From positions 1 to 52,017 of the forward strand of contig JAFAHS010000399.1 of the NCBI GenBank assembly GCA_019237115.1: 52,017 bases of DNA, in the 5' to 3' direction. The translations under genes and the position numbers were made by a program. The DNA is from Deltaproteobacteria bacterium (lineage in GTDB: Bacteria; Desulfobacterota; Binatia; Binatales; Binataceae). How positions within the stretch are numbered: the first letter of the stretch is position 1; the number at the start of each line of letters is the position of its first letter. This document shows positions 51,087 through 52,017 of the stretch, in pieces. A model generated the notes under the pieces. The model worked only from the letters and a program-made list of their open reading frames with translations, did not search any database and was not told the origin of the DNA.

Positions 51087-52017
51087 GCGCGCGCCGGACC
51101 CCGGAAACCGGCTGGGACGGGCTCATCGACGCCCACCTGATGCGGCTGCGCGTGGAACGCGGGCTCAGCGCCCACTCGCTCGAGGCATACTCGCGCGACT
51201 TGCGAAGCTTTCACGATTTCTGCCTTGGACACCGGATCGAGCCGCCCCAGTTCGATGGCGGCGCCCTCACCCGATACCTGGAATCGCTGGCCGACCGCGG
51301 CTTTGCGCCCACCAGTCAGCGCCGCCACCTTTCGGCAGTGCGCGGACTCGCCCGCGAAATGCTTGACCGCGGGGTAATCCACCGCGACCCGCTCCTGTCC
51401 GGAAAACTCACCAACTTGAGCCGCAAGCTGCCGCGGACCCTGTCGCGCCGCGACATCGAGATGCTGCTTGCGACGATCGATACCTCCACGGTCCGCGGCC
51501 TGCGCGACCGCGCGATGCTGGAGCTCGCCTACAGTTCGGGCTTGCGCGTGTCGGAACTGGTCGGGGTGCAGCTGCCCCAGCTCAATTTGCGCGCGGGACT
51601 GGTAACCGTTCCCGGCAAGGGCGGCAAAGAACGAATAGTTCCCCTGGGCCGGTCCGCGGCCGGCGCGATCGCCGAATACCTCAAGCGTCGCGAGGAGGAG
51701 TTGCGTTGCGCCGCGAGCGGCGGCAGCCCGCGCGCCCCGCTCAAGCCCGCGCGCAGGAGCAAAGCGCTGTTCATCACCCGCCTGGGTGGACCGATGACGC
51801 GGCAGGGATTTTTCAAGGCGCTCAAAGCGTGGGCAGCTACCGACCGCAGGCTTCGGTGGATGAGCCCGCACACTCTGCGCCATTCATTTGCGACTCACCT
51901 GCTGGAAGGCGGCGCCGACCTGCGCGCGGTGCAGGAGATGCTCGGTCACAGCGACATCTCGACCACCCAGATCTATACACACCTCTCCAGGAGCCACCTG
52001 CGCAAGGTCCACCGCAC
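51083..52017 (+). CDS. xerD: Tyrosine recombinase XerC/XerD, 3' end beyond the window
   Basis: Resolves chromosome dimers at dif. The frame starts at TTG 51083, overlapping the glnD stop (TTGA), and is still open at the window edge after 311 codons. Catalytic residues are complete: R155 (SGLRVSEL), K179 (VPGKGGKER), H263 and R266 ([12 protein letters not shown]), H289 (MLGHSDIS) and Y298 (TQIYTHL). The N-terminal SAM-like domain is normal ([22 protein letters not shown]). A basic 19-residue insertion (about 209-227) in the middle of the catalytic domain is unusual for the family. XerC and XerD cannot be told apart confidently; the sequence fits XerD slightly better. Confidence 0.92.
   Translation, partial: MSARRTPETGWDGLIDAHLMRLRVERGLSAHSLEAYSRDLRSFHDFCLGHRIEPPQFDGGALTRYLESLADRGFAPTSQRRHLSAVRGLAREMLDRGVIHRDPLLSGKLTNLSRKLPRTLSRRDIEMLLATIDTSTVRGLRDRAMLELAYSSGLRVSELVGVQLPQLNLRAGLVTVPGKGGKERIVPLGRSAAGAIAEYLKRREEELRCAASGGSPRAPLKPARRSKALFITRLGGPMTRQGFFKALKAWAATDRRLRWMSPHTLRHSFATHLLEGGADLRAVQEMLGHSDISTTQIYTHLSRSHLRKVHR

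Noticed and set aside
1..52017. CRISPR arrays, tRNA or rRNA genes
   Set aside because: No regularly spaced repeats and no tRNA-like or rRNA-like segments were recognised by eye in the intergenic gaps; a covariance-model scan could still find one.

Overview
The window reads as a chromosomal segment of a GC-rich, Gram-negative, uncultured-type bacterium. An LptD homologue shows an outer membrane. The trpEGDCFBA-accD-folC order, a two-subunit glycine decarboxylase (gcvPA/gcvPB), a RecD2 helicase and several acyl-CoA and detoxification genes suggest a deltaproteobacterial-like or Binatota/Rokubacteria-like lineage. That placement is inference; there is no rRNA or other phylogenetic marker here. 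Almost all of the sequence is compact housekeeping coding DNA, with many 1-20 bp overlaps between neighbouring genes.

Layout. 1-2 kb: the end of an unidentified gene coupled to a two-gene drug/export-type ABC transporter. 2.1-4.8 kb, minus strand: a Nudix hydrolase, an enoyl-CoA hydratase-like protein and an APH-fold kinase. 4.9-5.8 kb: a UbiA-family prenyltransferase. 5.9-7.5 kb: a 538-residue orphan protein with an unusual 5' hairpin. 7.6-19.4 kb, minus strand: the tryptophan operon, trpL-trpE-G-D-C-F-B-A-accD-folC-lptD, headed by a classical attenuator. The trpL leader ORF encodes Trp-Ala-Trp-Arg-Trp and is followed by a strong intrinsic terminator, with an 8-nt antiterminator pairing that starts inside the leader ORF. 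19.5-24.3 kb: nudC, a SPOR protein, argS, an SDR protein and a VOC-family epimerase-like protein.

24.36-26.60 kb is a compact 2.25-kb genetic element. It is bounded by perfect 24-bp inverted repeats and encodes a small HTH plus ribbon-helix-helix protein and a large serine recombinase. Terminal inverted repeats are not the expected architecture for a large serine recombinase element. The right repeat lies inside the recombinase reading frame, so the annotated protein ends in flanking DNA. This is the best candidate for an undescribed system; self-inversion or a new transposition mode are the two readings.

26.7-28.9 kb: a GST and a divergent TetR regulator sharing an inverted repeat, then a Yip1-like membrane protein. 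29.2-35.8 kb, minus strand: recD2, a lipoprotein, a MATE exporter and an APC-type (KimA-like) transporter. 35.9-41 kb: divergent folD and gcvT-gcvPA-gcvPB, a one-carbon/glycine cleavage cluster without gcvH. 41.1-44.2 kb, minus strand: mobA-like, a GNAT-like protein and an aldehyde dehydrogenase with its own terminator. 44.4 kb to the end: mutS, an AmiC-type amidase, glnD and a XerC/D recombinase cut off by the window edge.

No tRNA, rRNA or CRISPR array was recognised. No gene-free stretch exceeds 300 bases; the larger gaps are described individually.
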